From the NCBI RefSeq assembly GCF_003858535.1, contig NZ_RQTJ01000010.1, forward strand, positions 26,108-90,107: a stretch of 64,000 nt of DNA, given 5' to 3'. The DNA comes from Paenimyroides viscosum (GTDB taxonomy: Bacteria; Bacteroidota; Bacteroidia; Flavobacteriales; Flavobacteriaceae). Shown piece by piece: positions 43,888-54,421 of the stretch; within the stretch, counting starts at the first letter, position 1; every line of letters begins with the position of its first letter. Made by a program: the position numbers and the translations under genes. Below the pieces are notes generated by a model that was not told the DNA's origin, did no database searches, and saw only the letters and a program-made list of their open reading frames with translations.

Positions 43888-44442
43888 ATGAACAAAATAT
43901 TATATCTTTTAATTATCTTTTTTGCAATTTCGTGTTCATCTAATCAAATAATTATTAATGAGGAAGGAAAAGTAGGTAAGGGACATTTGAAAAATAATTT
44001 GAAATCTGGAAAATGGATATTTTCTAAAGATGATAAAATAAATTCTAGTGGAAATTATTCTAAAAATAAAAAAAACGGAAATTGGAAATATTATTATCCT
44101 AATGGTAAATTACACCAAAAAGGAAAATATATAGATGATAAGCAAAACGGGATTTGGAAATACTATTTTGATAGTGGTGAATTAATGGGAAGTGGTGAGC
44201 TTTTAGAAAATAAACAAATCGGTTTATGGAAATGGCTTCATAAAAATGGTAGGTTATATACTGAACGTATCTATAATGACGGAAAATTAATAGAAATCAA
44301 ATCTTGTTTTGATAAGAATGGTAAAATACTAGACTGCGGAAAAATTATAAATGGAAATGGAAAAATGTTATTTCACCATATCGAAAATGAAACAGAAGTA
44401 ATCGAAGAGTTTGAATTTGAAAAAGGAATAATCAAAAACTAA
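43888..44442 (+). CDS. MORN-type repeat lipoprotein (YwqK-like)
   Basis: This 184-residue protein has a signal with lipobox ISCSSNQ (Cys near 16). It then has about five repeats of the MORN_2 type with a G-x-W-x-(Y/W)-Y/H-x-x-(N/S)-G core: KSGKWIFSKDD, KNGNWKYYYPNGK, QNGIWKYYFDSGE and IGLWKWLHKNGR. Such repeats form beta-hairpins; related proteins are annotated as toxin-antitoxin YwqK antitoxins, but no toxin gene is adjacent. Very AT-rich. A surface role is plausible; the function is unknown. Confidence 0.75.
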   Translation: MNKILYLLIIFFAISCSSNQIIINEEGKVGKGHLKNNLKSGKWIFSKDDKINSSGNYSKNKKNGNWKYYYPNGKLHQKGKYIDDKQNGIWKYYFDSGELMGSGELLENKQIGLWKWLHKNGRLYTERIYNDGKLIEIKSCFDKNGKILDCGKIINGNGKMLFHHIENETEVIEEFEFEKGIIKN

Positions 44443-44516
44443 TGATAACAAACTGCCACACACCTCCAATTTCCAGAGCATAAACATACAATATTTCTAT
44501 TAAACGGTTTATAACA

Positions 44517-44552
44517 CAAAACCCTTTCGCAATAATGTGAAAGGGTTTGTTG
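44517..44552. terminator. Bidirectional terminator
   Basis: The stem AAACCCTTTC / GAAAGGGTTT (44519-44528 with 44539-44548) lies between the convergent MORN-repeat and aspartate kinase genes. Confidence 0.8.
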
Positions 44553-44574
44553 GTGTTTTATGGTTCTTTAAAAC

Positions 44575-45828
44575 TTATTCTTTAGTTACAATTTGAATGG
44601 TTTCACGGTTAATCTGCTGTAACAAAACGGTTTTACCTACAATTACTTTTTGTGCGTCGTTGCTGGTAAAATGACGAATAGTGTACAGTGAAACATTTTC
44701 GTTATAAGTTATATTAAAGTTTTTTGCAAGATCTTCGAAAATATGATTGAAATTACCAAACTTATCTTCCACGCAAACCGTAAAACTAATCGCAGAGTTT
44801 TGAATAACATTCACTTTTATGTGATATTCTGCAAACAATTTAAAAATATCGCTAACCTGATGTTCCATTACAAACGAAAAATCTTTAGATGAAATAGAAA
44901 TAAGTAATTGGTTTTTCTTAACGATGAAACAGGCAGTTTGCGGTTCTAATCCGGCACCTTTTGATACTAATGTTCCTGGTAGTGTTGGGTTTACAAACGA
45001 TTTTACATACAACGGAATTTCTTTGCGTTGTAAAGGCTGTAAGGTTTTTGGGTGAATGACCGATGCGCCGTAGAAAGCCAATTCTATAGCTTCGTGATAC
45101 GATATTTTATTCAACAGAACGGCGTCTTCAAAATAACGAGGATCGGCGTTTAAAACACCTGGAACATCTTTCCAAATGGTAACACTTTCGGCATTTAAAC
45201 AATACGCAAAAATGGCTGCCGAATAATCAGATCCTTCTCTGCCTAAAGTAACCGAAAAATTATTGTTATCAGACCCTATAAAACCTTGAGTAATATACAG
45301 TTTTTTGTCATGAAGCTGATTGGTAATGTTTTCTTCGGTCGCTTTCCAATCTACAATTGCATCACGATAAGTAGTGTTGGTTTTAATTAAATTTCTGGCA
45401 TCAATCCAAGTGTTTTCTATGTGTTGATCGTTTAAAAAGTGACTCAAAATAGTAGTTGCAAAAATTTCTCCGTAAGATACAATCTGATCATAAACAAAAT
45501 TATAATTCGGCGATTTATTGTTCGATAGAAATAATTCCATTTCGGCAAACAAAATAGAAATTCTGTCAAAAACCACATGATTTTTATCTGTAAATATATC
45601 TGAAACAATATCTAAATGATAGTTTTTTACGCTATTGATAGTGTTGTTAAGCTCTTCGGTTTTTTTAAAATACGCATTTACCACATCTTCTAAAGCGTTG
45701 GTGGTTTTGCCCATAGCCGATGCTATAATTAAACTGTTGCTAAAACCTACGGTTTTTAAAACGTGTAAAACATTACGAATTGCTTGCGGATCTTTAATTG
45801 ACGCCCCTCCAAATTTAAAAACCTTCAT
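44575..45828 (-). CDS. Aspartate kinase (monofunctional)
   Basis: This cytoplasmic enzyme phosphorylates aspartate in the first step of lysine, threonine and methionine synthesis. The 417-residue protein starts KVFKFGGASIKDPQAIRNVL (ATP-binding KFGG), then shows GFIGSDNNNFSVTLGREGSD and VTIWKDVPGVLNADPRYFED. The C-terminal third (about 300-417) should hold the ACT regulatory domains, which suggests amino-acid feedback control. No fused homoserine dehydrogenase is present. A TACTTTTG box lies 31 bases upstream at 45860-45867. Confidence 0.92.
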   Translation of the reverse strand: MKVFKFGGASIKDPQAIRNVLHVLKTVGFSNSLIIASAMGKTTNALEDVVNAYFKKTEELNNTINSVKNYHLDIVSDIFTDKNHVVFDRISILFAEMELFLSNNKSPNYNFVYDQIVSYGEIFATTILSHFLNDQHIENTWIDARNLIKTNTTYRDAIVDWKATEENITNQLHDKKLYITQGFIGSDNNNFSVTLGREGSDYSAAIFAYCLNAESVTIWKDVPGVLNADPRYFEDAVLLNKISYHEAIELAFYGASVIHPKTLQPLQRKEIPLYVKSFVNPTLPGTLVSKGAGLEPQTACFIVKKNQLLISISSKDFSFVMEHQVSDIFKLFAEYHIKVNVIQNSAISFTVCVEDKFGNFNHIFEDLAKNFNITYNENVSLYTIRHFTSNDAQKVIVGKTVLLQQINRETIQIVTKE

Positions 45829-45859
45829 ATTGTTAACTTAAAAAGTTGTTTGTGTAAAG

Positions 45860-45867
45860 CAAAAGTA
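45860..45867 (-). promoter_or_regulatory. -7 box of the aspartate kinase gene
   Basis: TACTTTTG on the minus strand matches TAnnTTTG, in the divergent gap with fbp. Confidence 0.5.
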
Positions 45868-45971
45868 GCGAACCATTTTCTTAACACCATATCTATTTTT
45901 AAAAATATGAAAAGAAATAGCTTTGTAAACACATTTTACCGATATTTGTACCACTTTTTACAACACAACTT

Positions 45972-46967
45972 ATGGAAGAAAGATTTATTACTTTAGGTGA
46001 ATTTATAATTAAAAAACAAGAAGATTTTCCGTATTCTTCGGGTGAATTATCGCGTTTAATGAACTCAATACGTTTGGCTTCAAAAATTGTAGCTCAAAAA
46101 GTAAATCAGGCAGGTTTGGTTGATATCAATGGGGCTTTTGGTAGTGAAAATATTCAAGGTGAACAACAACAGAAATTAGATGTTTTTGCGAACGATGTTT
46201 TTATTCAAACATTAATTAACCGTGAGATTGTTTGTGGAATTGCATCAGAAGAAAACGACGATTTTATTACTATTTGCGGTGCAGACGGTAACAATAATAA
46301 CAAATATGTGTTGTTAATGGATCCTTTAGACGGATCATCGAATATAGACGTGAATGTTTCGGTTGGAACCATTTTTTCTGTTTACCGTAGAATTTCAGAT
46401 AGCGGAACACCGGTAACTCAAGCAGATTTTCTTCAAAAAGGAATTAATCAAGTAGCGGCAGGTTACGTTATTTACGGATCAAGCACCATGTTGGTTTATA
46501 CAACAGGTAATGGTGTAAACGGTTTTACGTTAGATCCATCATTAGGAACCTTCTTTTTATCGCATCCTGATATGAAGATCAGTGAAGACGGAGCAATATT
46601 TTCTGTAAACGAAGGGAATTTCAATCAGTTTGAACAAGGTGTAAAAGATTATGTTGCTTTTTGTAAAGACGATACTTCTAAAAAGCCTTACAGTTCACGT
46701 TACATTGGTAGTTTGGTTGCCGATGTGCACAGAAATATTTTAAAAGGCGGTATTTATATGTATCCAGGAACTACTTCTAAACCAAACGGAAAATTACGTT
46801 TGTTATATGAATGTAATCCGTTAGCAATGATTATTGAACAAGCCGGCGGAAAAGCAACTAGTGGAACGCAACGTATTTTGGAAATTGAACCTACAGAACT
46901 GCACCAACGTGTGCCTATTTTTTGCGGAAGTAAAAATATGGTAGATAAATTAGAAAGTTATTTGTAA
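45972..46967 (+). CDS. fbp: Class I fructose-1,6-bisphosphatase
   Basis: This enzyme removes the 1-phosphate of fructose 1,6-bisphosphate in gluconeogenesis. The 331-residue protein shows the metal-binding signature [20 protein letters not shown] (about residues 115-134) and the C-terminal substrate segment [20 protein letters not shown]. Length is normal. It is divergent from the aspartate kinase gene and ends at its own hairpin, so it is a single-gene unit. Confidence 0.95.
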   Translation: MEERFITLGEFIIKKQEDFPYSSGELSRLMNSIRLASKIVAQKVNQAGLVDINGAFGSENIQGEQQQKLDVFANDVFIQTLINREIVCGIASEENDDFITICGADGNNNNKYVLLMDPLDGSSNIDVNVSVGTIFSVYRRISDSGTPVTQADFLQKGINQVAAGYVIYGSSTMLVYTTGNGVNGFTLDPSLGTFFLSHPDMKISEDGAIFSVNEGNFNQFEQGVKDYVAFCKDDTSKKPYSSRYIGSLVADVHRNILKGGIYMYPGTTSKPNGKLRLLYECNPLAMIIEQAGGKATSGTQRILEIEPTELHQRVPIFCGSKNMVDKLESYL

Positions 46968-46976
46968 ACATATTTA

Positions 46977-47008
46977 AATAGTCTGAAGAAATTCAGGCTA
47001 TTTTTTTT
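46977..47008 (+). terminator. Terminator after fbp
   Basis: The 11-bp stem AATAGTCTGAA / TTCAGGCTATT (one wobble pair; 46977-46987 with 46992-47002) has a GAAA tetraloop and a T-run. Confidence 0.85.
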
Positions 47009-47040
47009 GTAAATTAGCAAGAAGACAAATCAAAAAAAAT

Positions 47041-47802
47041 ATGGAAAATAGAAGCGAATCAAGATCAATCGTTCTAAGCATCTCAATAATAGTAGGGCTT
47101 TTTTTACTGGGTTTTTTCATCTTTAAAGGACTTAAAACATTTAGCGATAGAGACCGTGTGGTTGCTGTAAAGGGGCTTGCTGAAATGGAAATGAAAGCTA
47201 CATCGGCTTGGGTTACATTAAGCTTTTCTTTTTCGGGCGATGATTTAAAAGCTGTAATAAGTCAAACAGAAGTTAAAAGAAACAATGTTGTTGCGTATTT
47301 AGAAAGTGTTGGCTATGCTAAAAACGATATAAGGCTAAGTAACTTAGGTGTTACTGATCGTCAAACATATTATTTAACCGAATGGAGAGGCGGAAAAGAG
47401 GTACAGGTGAAAGTAGATAGATACGCTGCCGCGCAAAGCATTTCTATAAAATCTGATAAAGTTGAAGAATTGGAAAGTAAAACATCAAAAATTGAATTAG
47501 ATCTAATAAGTAAAGATTTAACTTCGAACGTAAATATAGCTTACACTTTTCCGGAATTAAACACTATAAAACCTAAGCTAATTGCCGAAAGTACAAAGAA
47601 TGCCCGTATTGCGGGTGAGCAATTTGCAAATGATTCACAAGCACAGTTAGGTAAGATAAAAACAGCCTCACAAGGTCAAATTTCTATTGTAGGAAATTAC
47701 AGTTATTATGAAGGTGAAGGCACAGAGCCGTCTGAAAGTCCAAAACAACCTTATCTACAAAAAGCTAGAGTAGTTAGTACTATTGTATTTTTCTTAGAAT
47801 GA
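47041..47802 (+). CDS. SIMPL domain-containing membrane-anchored protein
   Basis: This 253-residue protein has one N-terminal membrane segment (IVLSISIIVGLFLLGFFIF) and then a periplasmic SIMPL/DUF541 domain. The latter starts VVAVKGLAEMEMKATSAWVT and includes SVGYAKNDIRLSNLGVTD and ARIAGEQFANDSQAQLGKI. The family is linked to envelope stress in other bacteria, but no biochemical role is settled. It lies between two terminators and is probably transcribed alone. Confidence 0.85.
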   Translation: MENRSESRSIVLSISIIVGLFLLGFFIFKGLKTFSDRDRVVAVKGLAEMEMKATSAWVTLSFSFSGDDLKAVISQTEVKRNNVVAYLESVGYAKNDIRLSNLGVTDRQTYYLTEWRGGKEVQVKVDRYAAAQSISIKSDKVEELESKTSKIELDLISKDLTSNVNIAYTFPELNTIKPKLIAESTKNARIAGEQFANDSQAQLGKIKTASQGQISIVGNYSYYEGEGTEPSESPKQPYLQKARVVSTIVFFLE

Positions 47803-47810
47803 AAGGTTGT

Positions 47811-47840
47811 AAAAAAGCGAGTTTTTTAACTCGCTTTTTT
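47811..47840. terminator. Bidirectional terminator
   Basis: The stem GCGAGTT / AACTCGC (47817-47823 with 47828-47834), extended by A- and T-runs, lies between convergent genes. It includes the stop of the TerB-like gene. Confidence 0.85.
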
Positions 47841-48272
47841 TTTGTTTTTTATGTAAACATCCATTTCTTGTTTAAAGTTATCTAAATCATATTCCATAAC
47901 CAACAAGCTTAATGCTTTATCGGTTATAGCTGGAATATCGCCCACGAAACCTAAAGCCGATGTAAATTTACGCAAGGTAGCCTTTTGTTCTGGTCCTAAA
48001 ATATGGTTGATAAAAACCATTCGCGCCAAATCGAACAAACGCTCAATACGATGTTCTTGTAAATAGGGCGGGTTTACTGGGTAGCCATTTGGATTTTTTA
48101 AAATGGCTTTGTAATCTTCGTCGCTTATATCTAATTTGTTTGCCAAGGCATCAATAAAGGCGCGTTCGGTTTTGGTGTACTCTCCATCGTTATATGCCAC
48201 TCTTACAATAGATGCAAAATGCCCCTTGTTACGTTCCTTAAAACCACTATCATATATATCTTGATACAACAT
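47826..48272 (-). CDS. TerB-like helical protein
   Basis: This 148-residue, mostly helical protein has HFASIVRVAYNDGEYTKTER, an acidic pattern like the TerB/DjlA N-terminal domain, with the paired Asp/Glu residues (NDGEYTKTE) that bind metal in that fold. A central NGYPVNPPYLQEHRIERLFD and a C-terminal LSLLVMEYDLDNFKQEMDVY follow. Homologues are often annotated as TerB family tellurite-resistance-like or, wrongly, as excinuclease B. The function is unknown. Transcribed alone. Confidence 0.65.
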   Translation of the reverse strand: MLYQDIYDSGFKERNKGHFASIVRVAYNDGEYTKTERAFIDALANKLDISDEDYKAILKNPNGYPVNPPYLQEHRIERLFDLARMVFINHILGPEQKATLRKFTSALGFVGDIPAITDKALSLLVMEYDLDNFKQEMDVYIKNKKKAS

Positions 48273-48437
48273 AATTTCGATTTTTACTGTTAATACTTAA
48301 AATTAACAAAAAAAATAATAAAGCACATTTTTTTAATGAAAAATATAACTTAATTAGCAATTTTTAAAATCAAAATTTTTTTTGGTTTTTTTGGAATATT
48401 TATATCTATTTTAAATAATTTGAAATGGAATTTTATG

Positions 48438-48445
48438 TAATTTTG
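48438..48445 (+). promoter_or_regulatory. -7 box of the dCMP deaminase-protease unit
   Basis: TAATTTTG matches TAnnTTTG, 50 bases before the ATG at 48495. Confidence 0.5.
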
Positions 48446-48494
48446 CACTACCAAATTTTTGTTAAAAAAATTTAATTTCTCGTTTTTACAATTT

Positions 48495-48941
48495 ATGACA
48501 AACCATGAAAAGTTGAATAAGTACGACAAAGCCTATCTTAAGATTGCGAAAGAGTGGGGGCAGTTGTCTTATTGTCAGCGAAAAAAAGTTGGTGCTATTA
48601 TCGTTAAAGATAAAATGATTATTTCCGATGGATACAACGGAACACCTTCTGGTTTCGAAAACTGCTGTGAAGATGACGAAGGTAAAACAAAATGGTATGT
48701 GCTTCATGCCGAAGCAAATGCTATATTAAAAGTTGCAAAATCCACACAATCCTGTGATAATGCAACATTATACATTACAATGAGTCCGTGCAAAGATTGT
48801 AGTAAATTAATTCACCAATCTGGAATTGTTCGCGTTGTGTATCAAAATAGTTATAAAGATTTAGCTGGTATTGATTTTTTAAAGAGAGCTGGAGTAGAAG
48901 TGGTTCAGATAGAGGATATAAGCTCTTTGTTGTATGAATAA
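48495..48941 (+). CDS. Deoxycytidylate (dCMP) deaminase-like protein
   Basis: This 148-residue cytidine/deoxycytidylate deaminase-fold enzyme has the zinc ligands HAEANAI (His, Glu) and PCKDC (two Cys). KKVGAIIVKDKMIISDGYNG and a CCEDDEGK segment give the ComEB/dCMP deaminase pattern. It would turn dCMP into dUMP for thymidylate synthesis. I begin at ATG 48495 (MTNHEKLNKYDKAYLKIAKEW); the upstream open frame is not coding-like. It overlaps the next gene by 8 bases (ATGAATAA), so the two are translationally coupled. Confidence 0.88.
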   Translation: MTNHEKLNKYDKAYLKIAKEWGQLSYCQRKKVGAIIVKDKMIISDGYNGTPSGFENCCEDDEGKTKWYVLHAEANAILKVAKSTQSCDNATLYITMSPCKDCSKLIHQSGIVRVVYQNSYKDLAGIDFLKRAGVEVVQIEDISSLLYE

Positions 48942-50508
48942 GAAAAATTATTTGTGGCCTTTAATTACAATGGGCTCTTTAGCGGCAGGTATTGTTTTAG
49001 GTGGATTTTTCACCAAGAACGGCGCACCTTTTTCTGTTAAAGAAGACAAAGGTCGTGTGAAATTGAATAAACTTATTGATTTAATTGAACAAGAATACGT
49101 AGACAACGTGAATACCGATTCAATTATTGATATGACGGTTAATAATATTTTGGCACAGCTTGATCCACATTCTATTTATATTTCAAAGTCTGAGTTTGAT
49201 GAGGTTCAAAACGTAATGAAAGGTTCTTTTGTAGGAATTGGTATTAATTATTATGTTTTAAACGATACGTTGGCGGTTGTAAAACCATTGCCTGGCGGTC
49301 CGTCTGATAGAGCTGGTTTAAAAGCCGGTGACCGTATTTTGTATGCAGAAAAGGTGCAACTATTTAATCAAGGTTTATCAAACGATTCTATCATTAATCT
49401 GTTAAAAGGAAATGCCGGTTCTAAAGCCTTGCTAAAAGTTTACAGAAAATCTGCCAATAAGTTTTTCGATGTTGAAATTACTCGTGGTGAAGTACCTTTA
49501 AAAAGTGTTGATGTTGCCATAAAAGTAAACGAGAAAACCGGATATATTAAAATTAACCGATTTGCCGAAACTACTTATACCGAATTTAAAGCCGGATTAG
49601 AATCGTTACTAAAACAAGGCATTGAGGAACTTGTTTTGGATCTTCGTGAAAACGGAGGCGGTTATATGGAGCCTGCGATACAAATTGCCGATGACTTTTT
49701 AAAAGGAAACGAAGTAATTGTAAAAACGGTTAATAAAAAAGGAAACGTAAAAATTACAAAAGCATCAAGCAAAGGTTTGTTTACCGATAAAAAGCTGTTC
49801 GTTCTAATCAATGAAAATTCAGCATCGGCAAGTGAAATTATTGCGGGTGCTATTCAGGATAATGATCGCGGAACTATTGTTGGAAGAAGATCTTACGGAA
49901 AAGGATTGGTACAAAGAGAAATGTATCTGGGCGACGGATCTGCCGTTCGTTTAACCACAGCGCGTTATTATACGCCATCGGGTAGATCTATCCAAAAACC
50001 ATATAATGATGGATTAGACGAGTACAACAGCGATTTAAGTAATCGTTTTAAGTCGGGCGAACTATATTCTAAAGACAGTATACATTTAGCTGATAGTTTA
50101 AAGTTTAAAACTACAAAAGGGCGCGTTGTTTTTGGCGGTGGCGGAATTGTACCTGATGTATTTATTCCTTTAAAAAACAAACACGGGGAAGATGCTATAC
50201 AGCTTTTAATGAAAACTTCATTGGTTAGTTATTATGTTTTTCAAGAAATTGAAAAAGAACGCTCTTTATTAGAGGGATTAACGCCAGCGCAAGTTGCAGA
50301 CAAAATTTATAAAGATCCTAAGTACTTTAACGAATTAAAGGCGTATTTAAAATTTAGTGGTTTAACGTTTAATTTAGATCGCCATAAAACAAATATCATG
50401 TTTTATTTAGTTGCAGAATATACGCACCAATTATACGATGATAACGCCTACTACAATTGGATTTTACAACAAGATATTATGTTACAAAAAATTAGCACCT
50501 TAAAATAA
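48934..50508 (+). CDS. S41 family C-terminal processing peptidase (CtpA-like)
   Basis: This 524-residue envelope protease has an N-terminal membrane anchor (LWPLITMGSLAAGIVLGGFF). A PDZ domain (about 85-165, GPSDRAGLKAGDRIL) precedes the S41 catalytic domain, with serine motif INENSASASEIIAGAIQDN and the lysine in SYGKGLVQ. A C-terminal helical region of about 120 residues follows. It degrades or trims periplasmic proteins. It overlaps the dCMP deaminase gene by 8 bases. The terminator starts at the stop codon. Confidence 0.92.
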   Translation: MNKKNYLWPLITMGSLAAGIVLGGFFTKNGAPFSVKEDKGRVKLNKLIDLIEQEYVDNVNTDSIIDMTVNNILAQLDPHSIYISKSEFDEVQNVMKGSFVGIGINYYVLNDTLAVVKPLPGGPSDRAGLKAGDRILYAEKVQLFNQGLSNDSIINLLKGNAGSKALLKVYRKSANKFFDVEITRGEVPLKSVDVAIKVNEKTGYIKINRFAETTYTEFKAGLESLLKQGIEELVLDLRENGGGYMEPAIQIADDFLKGNEVIVKTVNKKGNVKITKASSKGLFTDKKLFVLINENSASASEIIAGAIQDNDRGTIVGRRSYGKGLVQREMYLGDGSAVRLTTARYYTPSGRSIQKPYNDGLDEYNSDLSNRFKSGELYSKDSIHLADSLKFKTTKGRVVFGGGGIVPDVFIPLKNKHGEDAIQLLMKTSLVSYYVFQEIEKERSLLEGLTPAQVADKIYKDPKYFNELKAYLKFSGLTFNLDRHKTNIMFYLVAEYTHQLYDDNAYYNWILQQDIMLQKISTLK

Positions 50509-50520
50509 GGTGCTTTTTTA
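50494..50520 (+). terminator. Terminator of the dCMP deaminase-protease unit
   Basis: The 8-bp stem AGCACCTT / AAGGTGCT (50494-50501 with 50507-50514) is followed by T's and contains the protease stop codon. Confidence 0.85.
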
Positions 50521-50574
50521 TGCTTCTTTCTTAACACAAGAACCTTGTCAAAGTTAGTAGAAAGCTCTTAAAGC

Positions 50575-50598
50575 AAAAAACCAACTCAATTGAGTTGG
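50575..50598 (-). terminator. Terminator after atpC
   Basis: The perfect palindrome CCAACTCAATTGAGTTGG (50581-50598) is followed on the minus strand by a T-run. It lies 8 bases past the atpC stop. Confidence 0.85.
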
Positions 50599-50606
50599 AT
50601 TTCTAT

Positions 50607-50888
50607 TTAATTTGCTAAGATATTTATCTTGTTATCTTTTAATTCAAGTGTTCCCGATTTAATTGGCAAGTAATAAGTATTGTTGTCAATTTTTTCAAAT
50701 CGGTTTTCAAATTGTGGTTCTAACTGTAAGTTGGTACCTGCAATTTTAATTCTTCCTTCTGTTAATAAAGAAACAATTGGTGCGTGGTTACTTAACATTT
50801 GAAACTCACCATTGATTCCAGGAACAGACACTGCGGTAACTTGACCTTTAAATAGTGTAGCCTCTGGTGAAACAATTTCTAAAATCAT
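50607..50888 (-). CDS. atpC: ATP synthase F1 subunit epsilon, short form
   Basis: This 93-residue epsilon subunit makes up part of the central stalk. It covers only the N-terminal beta-sandwich (MILEIVSPEATLFKGQVTAV to NKINILAN). The C-terminal helix pair that inhibits ATPase activity in E. coli and chloroplast enzymes is missing. The short form is what I expect for Bacteroidota. It follows atpD by 19 bases, so beta and epsilon are co-transcribed, away from the alpha-gamma genes at the window start. Confidence 0.93.
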   Translation of the reverse strand: MILEIVSPEATLFKGQVTAVSVPGINGEFQMLSNHAPIVSLLTEGRIKIAGTNLQLEPQFENRFEKIDNNTYYLPIKSGTLELKDNKINILAN

Positions 50889-50907
50889 AATAAATTGTTT
50901 TTAGTGA

Positions 50908-52422
<1,515 letters not shown>

Positions 52423-52480
52423 TTATGTATTTATTTAACAGCTAATTATCAATTGTGAAAAAACGACTTTTTTCGATGTG

Positions 52481-52488
52481 CAAAGATA
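52481..52488 (-). promoter_or_regulatory. -7 box of the atpD-atpC operon
   Basis: TATCTTTG on the minus strand matches TAnnTTTG. The start codon lies about 62 bases downstream. Confidence 0.55.
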
Positions 52489-52533
52489 GTTTTTTTTTGT
52501 AATAATAAATAGCCCTAATTAATATTTTCTATA

Positions 52534-52568
52534 AAAAATGACGAACTCTGTTTGTGCTCGTCATTTTT
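52534..52568 (-). terminator. Terminator after glmS
   Basis: The perfect 11-bp stem AAAAATGACGA / TCGTCATTTTT (52534-52544 with 52558-52568) lies just past the glmS stop on the minus strand. Confidence 0.88.
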
Positions 52569-52571
52569 AAA

Positions 52572-54419
52572 TTATTCTACGGTAACCGATTTGGCTAAAT
52601 TCCTTGGTTGATCTACGTTAGTGCCGCGTAAAACAGCTACATGGTATGATAACAACTGTAATGGAATGGTAGCAATGATAGATGTTAACGCTTCGGTTGA
52701 ATTTGGCATTTCAATAATATGATCGGCAAGATTTTTAACTTGTTCGTCACCTTTTGATACCAATGCAATGATTTTTCCACTTCGTGCTTTAATCTCTTGA
52801 ATGTTACTAACAACCTTATCGTAATGATTTTGCTGTGGTGCAATTACAATAACCGGCATGTTTTCGTCGATCAAAGCAATTGGTCCGTGTTTCATTTCGG
52901 CAGCCGGATATCCTTCTGCGTGTATGTACGAAATTTCTTTCAGTTTCAAAGCGCCTTCCAAAGCAACAGGGAAATTAAATCCACGACCTAAAAACAAACA
53001 GTTAGGCGCATCTTTATAAATTTTAGCAATCTCTAAAATCTTATCGTTTTCTAATAATGCCTCTTGAACTTTTTCAGGAATTAGTTCTAATTCAATTAAA
53101 TTTCTTAAATAATCAGACTGCGACATGGTTCCTTTTGCTTTAGCCAAACGCAATGCGATTAATGCCAAAACCGTAATTTGTGTTGTGAATGCTTTTGTTG
53201 ATGCTACACCAATTTCTGGACCTGCATGTGTATAAGCACCTGCATGTGTTTCACGAGAAATAGAAGATCCAACTACGTTACATACACCAAAAACAAAGGC
53301 TCCTTTTTCTTTAGCTAATTTAATAGCTGCTAAAGTATCAGCCGTTTCACCAGATTGCGAAATGGCAATAACCACGTCGTCTGCGTTAATGATTGGGTTT
53401 CTGTAACGGAATTCTGATGCGTATTCTACTTCCACAGGAATGCGTGCAAATTCTTCAATCATGTATTCTGCTACTAAACCTGCATGCCATGAGGTACCGC
53501 AAGCTGCAATAATAATGCGTTTTGCGTTGATAAATTTGTTTAAATTATCTTCAATTCCTGCCATTTTTATCAAACCTTGGTCGCTTAATAAACGTCCGCG
53601 GAAGGTATCACGAATAACTTGTGGTTGTTCGTAAATTTCTTTTAACATGAAATGATCGTAACCGCCTTTTTCAATTTGCTCCAAATTTAACTGTAACTCT
53701 TGAATGTACGGACTTACTTCACTGTCTGATTTTATCTTACGGATTTTAATTGGTTTGTGTAAACGGATAATCGCCATTTCTTCATCTTCCAAATAAATCG
53801 CATTGTTTGTGTATTCGATAAACGGAGAAGCATCTGAAGCTACAAAAAACTCACCTTCACCAATACCAATTGCCAACGGACTACCTAAACGTGCCGCAAC
53901 AATTTCGTTTGGTTTTTTAATATCCATCACACAGATTGCGTATGCACCTACCACTTGGTTTAATGCAACCTGAACTGCTTTGCCAAGTTTTAAACCTTTG
54001 TTTTTTTGAATGTCTTCTATAAGGTTTACTAATACTTCTGTATCAGTATCAGACTTAAAAGTATAACCACGATTGATTAATTCTTGTTTTAAAGGTTCGT
54101 AGTTTTCAATAATTCCGTTGTGGATAATCACTAATTCACCAGAATTTGAAAAATGTGGGTGTGAGTTTACATCGTTTGGAACTCCGTGTGTAGCCCAACG
54201 TGTATGACCAATTCCCATTGATCCTTTAAAAGTATTTTCTTCTTCGGCTCTTTTTTCCAAATCGGAAACTTTGCCTTTTGTTTTGCTGGATATGAATTTT
54301 TCACCGTCGTATAATGCAACTCCGGCACTGTCATATCCTCTATATTCTAAACGCTTTAATCCTTTAATAATGATAGGATAAGCTTCTCTTGGTCCAATAT
54401 AACCTACAATTCCACACAT
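52572..54419 (-). CDS. glmS: Glutamine-fructose-6-phosphate aminotransferase (isomerizing)
   Basis: This enzyme makes glucosamine-6-phosphate from fructose-6-phosphate and glutamine, the first step to UDP-GlcNAc for the cell wall. The 615-residue protein starts MCGIVGYIGPREA with the catalytic Cys at position 2. Two SIS sugar-isomerase domains follow (GTSWHAGLVAEYMIEEF, and SISRETHAGAYTHAGPEIGV). The C-terminus LRGTNVDQPRNLAKSVTVE is the family signature. It begins 2 bases after the DUF4270 gene, so it is co-transcribed with it. Confidence 0.97.
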   Translation of the reverse strand: MCGIVGYIGPREAYPIIIKGLKRLEYRGYDSAGVALYDGEKFISSKTKGKVSDLEKRAEEENTFKGSMGIGHTRWATHGVPNDVNSHPHFSNSGELVIIHNGIIENYEPLKQELINRGYTFKSDTDTEVLVNLIEDIQKNKGLKLGKAVQVALNQVVGAYAICVMDIKKPNEIVAARLGSPLAIGIGEGEFFVASDASPFIEYTNNAIYLEDEEMAIIRLHKPIKIRKIKSDSEVSPYIQELQLNLEQIEKGGYDHFMLKEIYEQPQVIRDTFRGRLLSDQGLIKMAGIEDNLNKFINAKRIIIAACGTSWHAGLVAEYMIEEFARIPVEVEYASEFRYRNPIINADDVVIAISQSGETADTLAAIKLAKEKGAFVFGVCNVVGSSISRETHAGAYTHAGPEIGVASTKAFTTQITVLALIALRLAKAKGTMSQSDYLRNLIELELIPEKVQEALLENDKILEIAKIYKDAPNCLFLGRGFNFPVALEGALKLKEISYIHAEGYPAAEMKHGPIALIDENMPVIVIAPQQNHYDKVVSNIQEIKARSGKIIALVSKGDEQVKNLADHIIEMPNSTEALTSIIATIPLQLLSYHVAVLRGTNVDQPRNLAKSVTVE

Positions 54420-54421
54420 AA

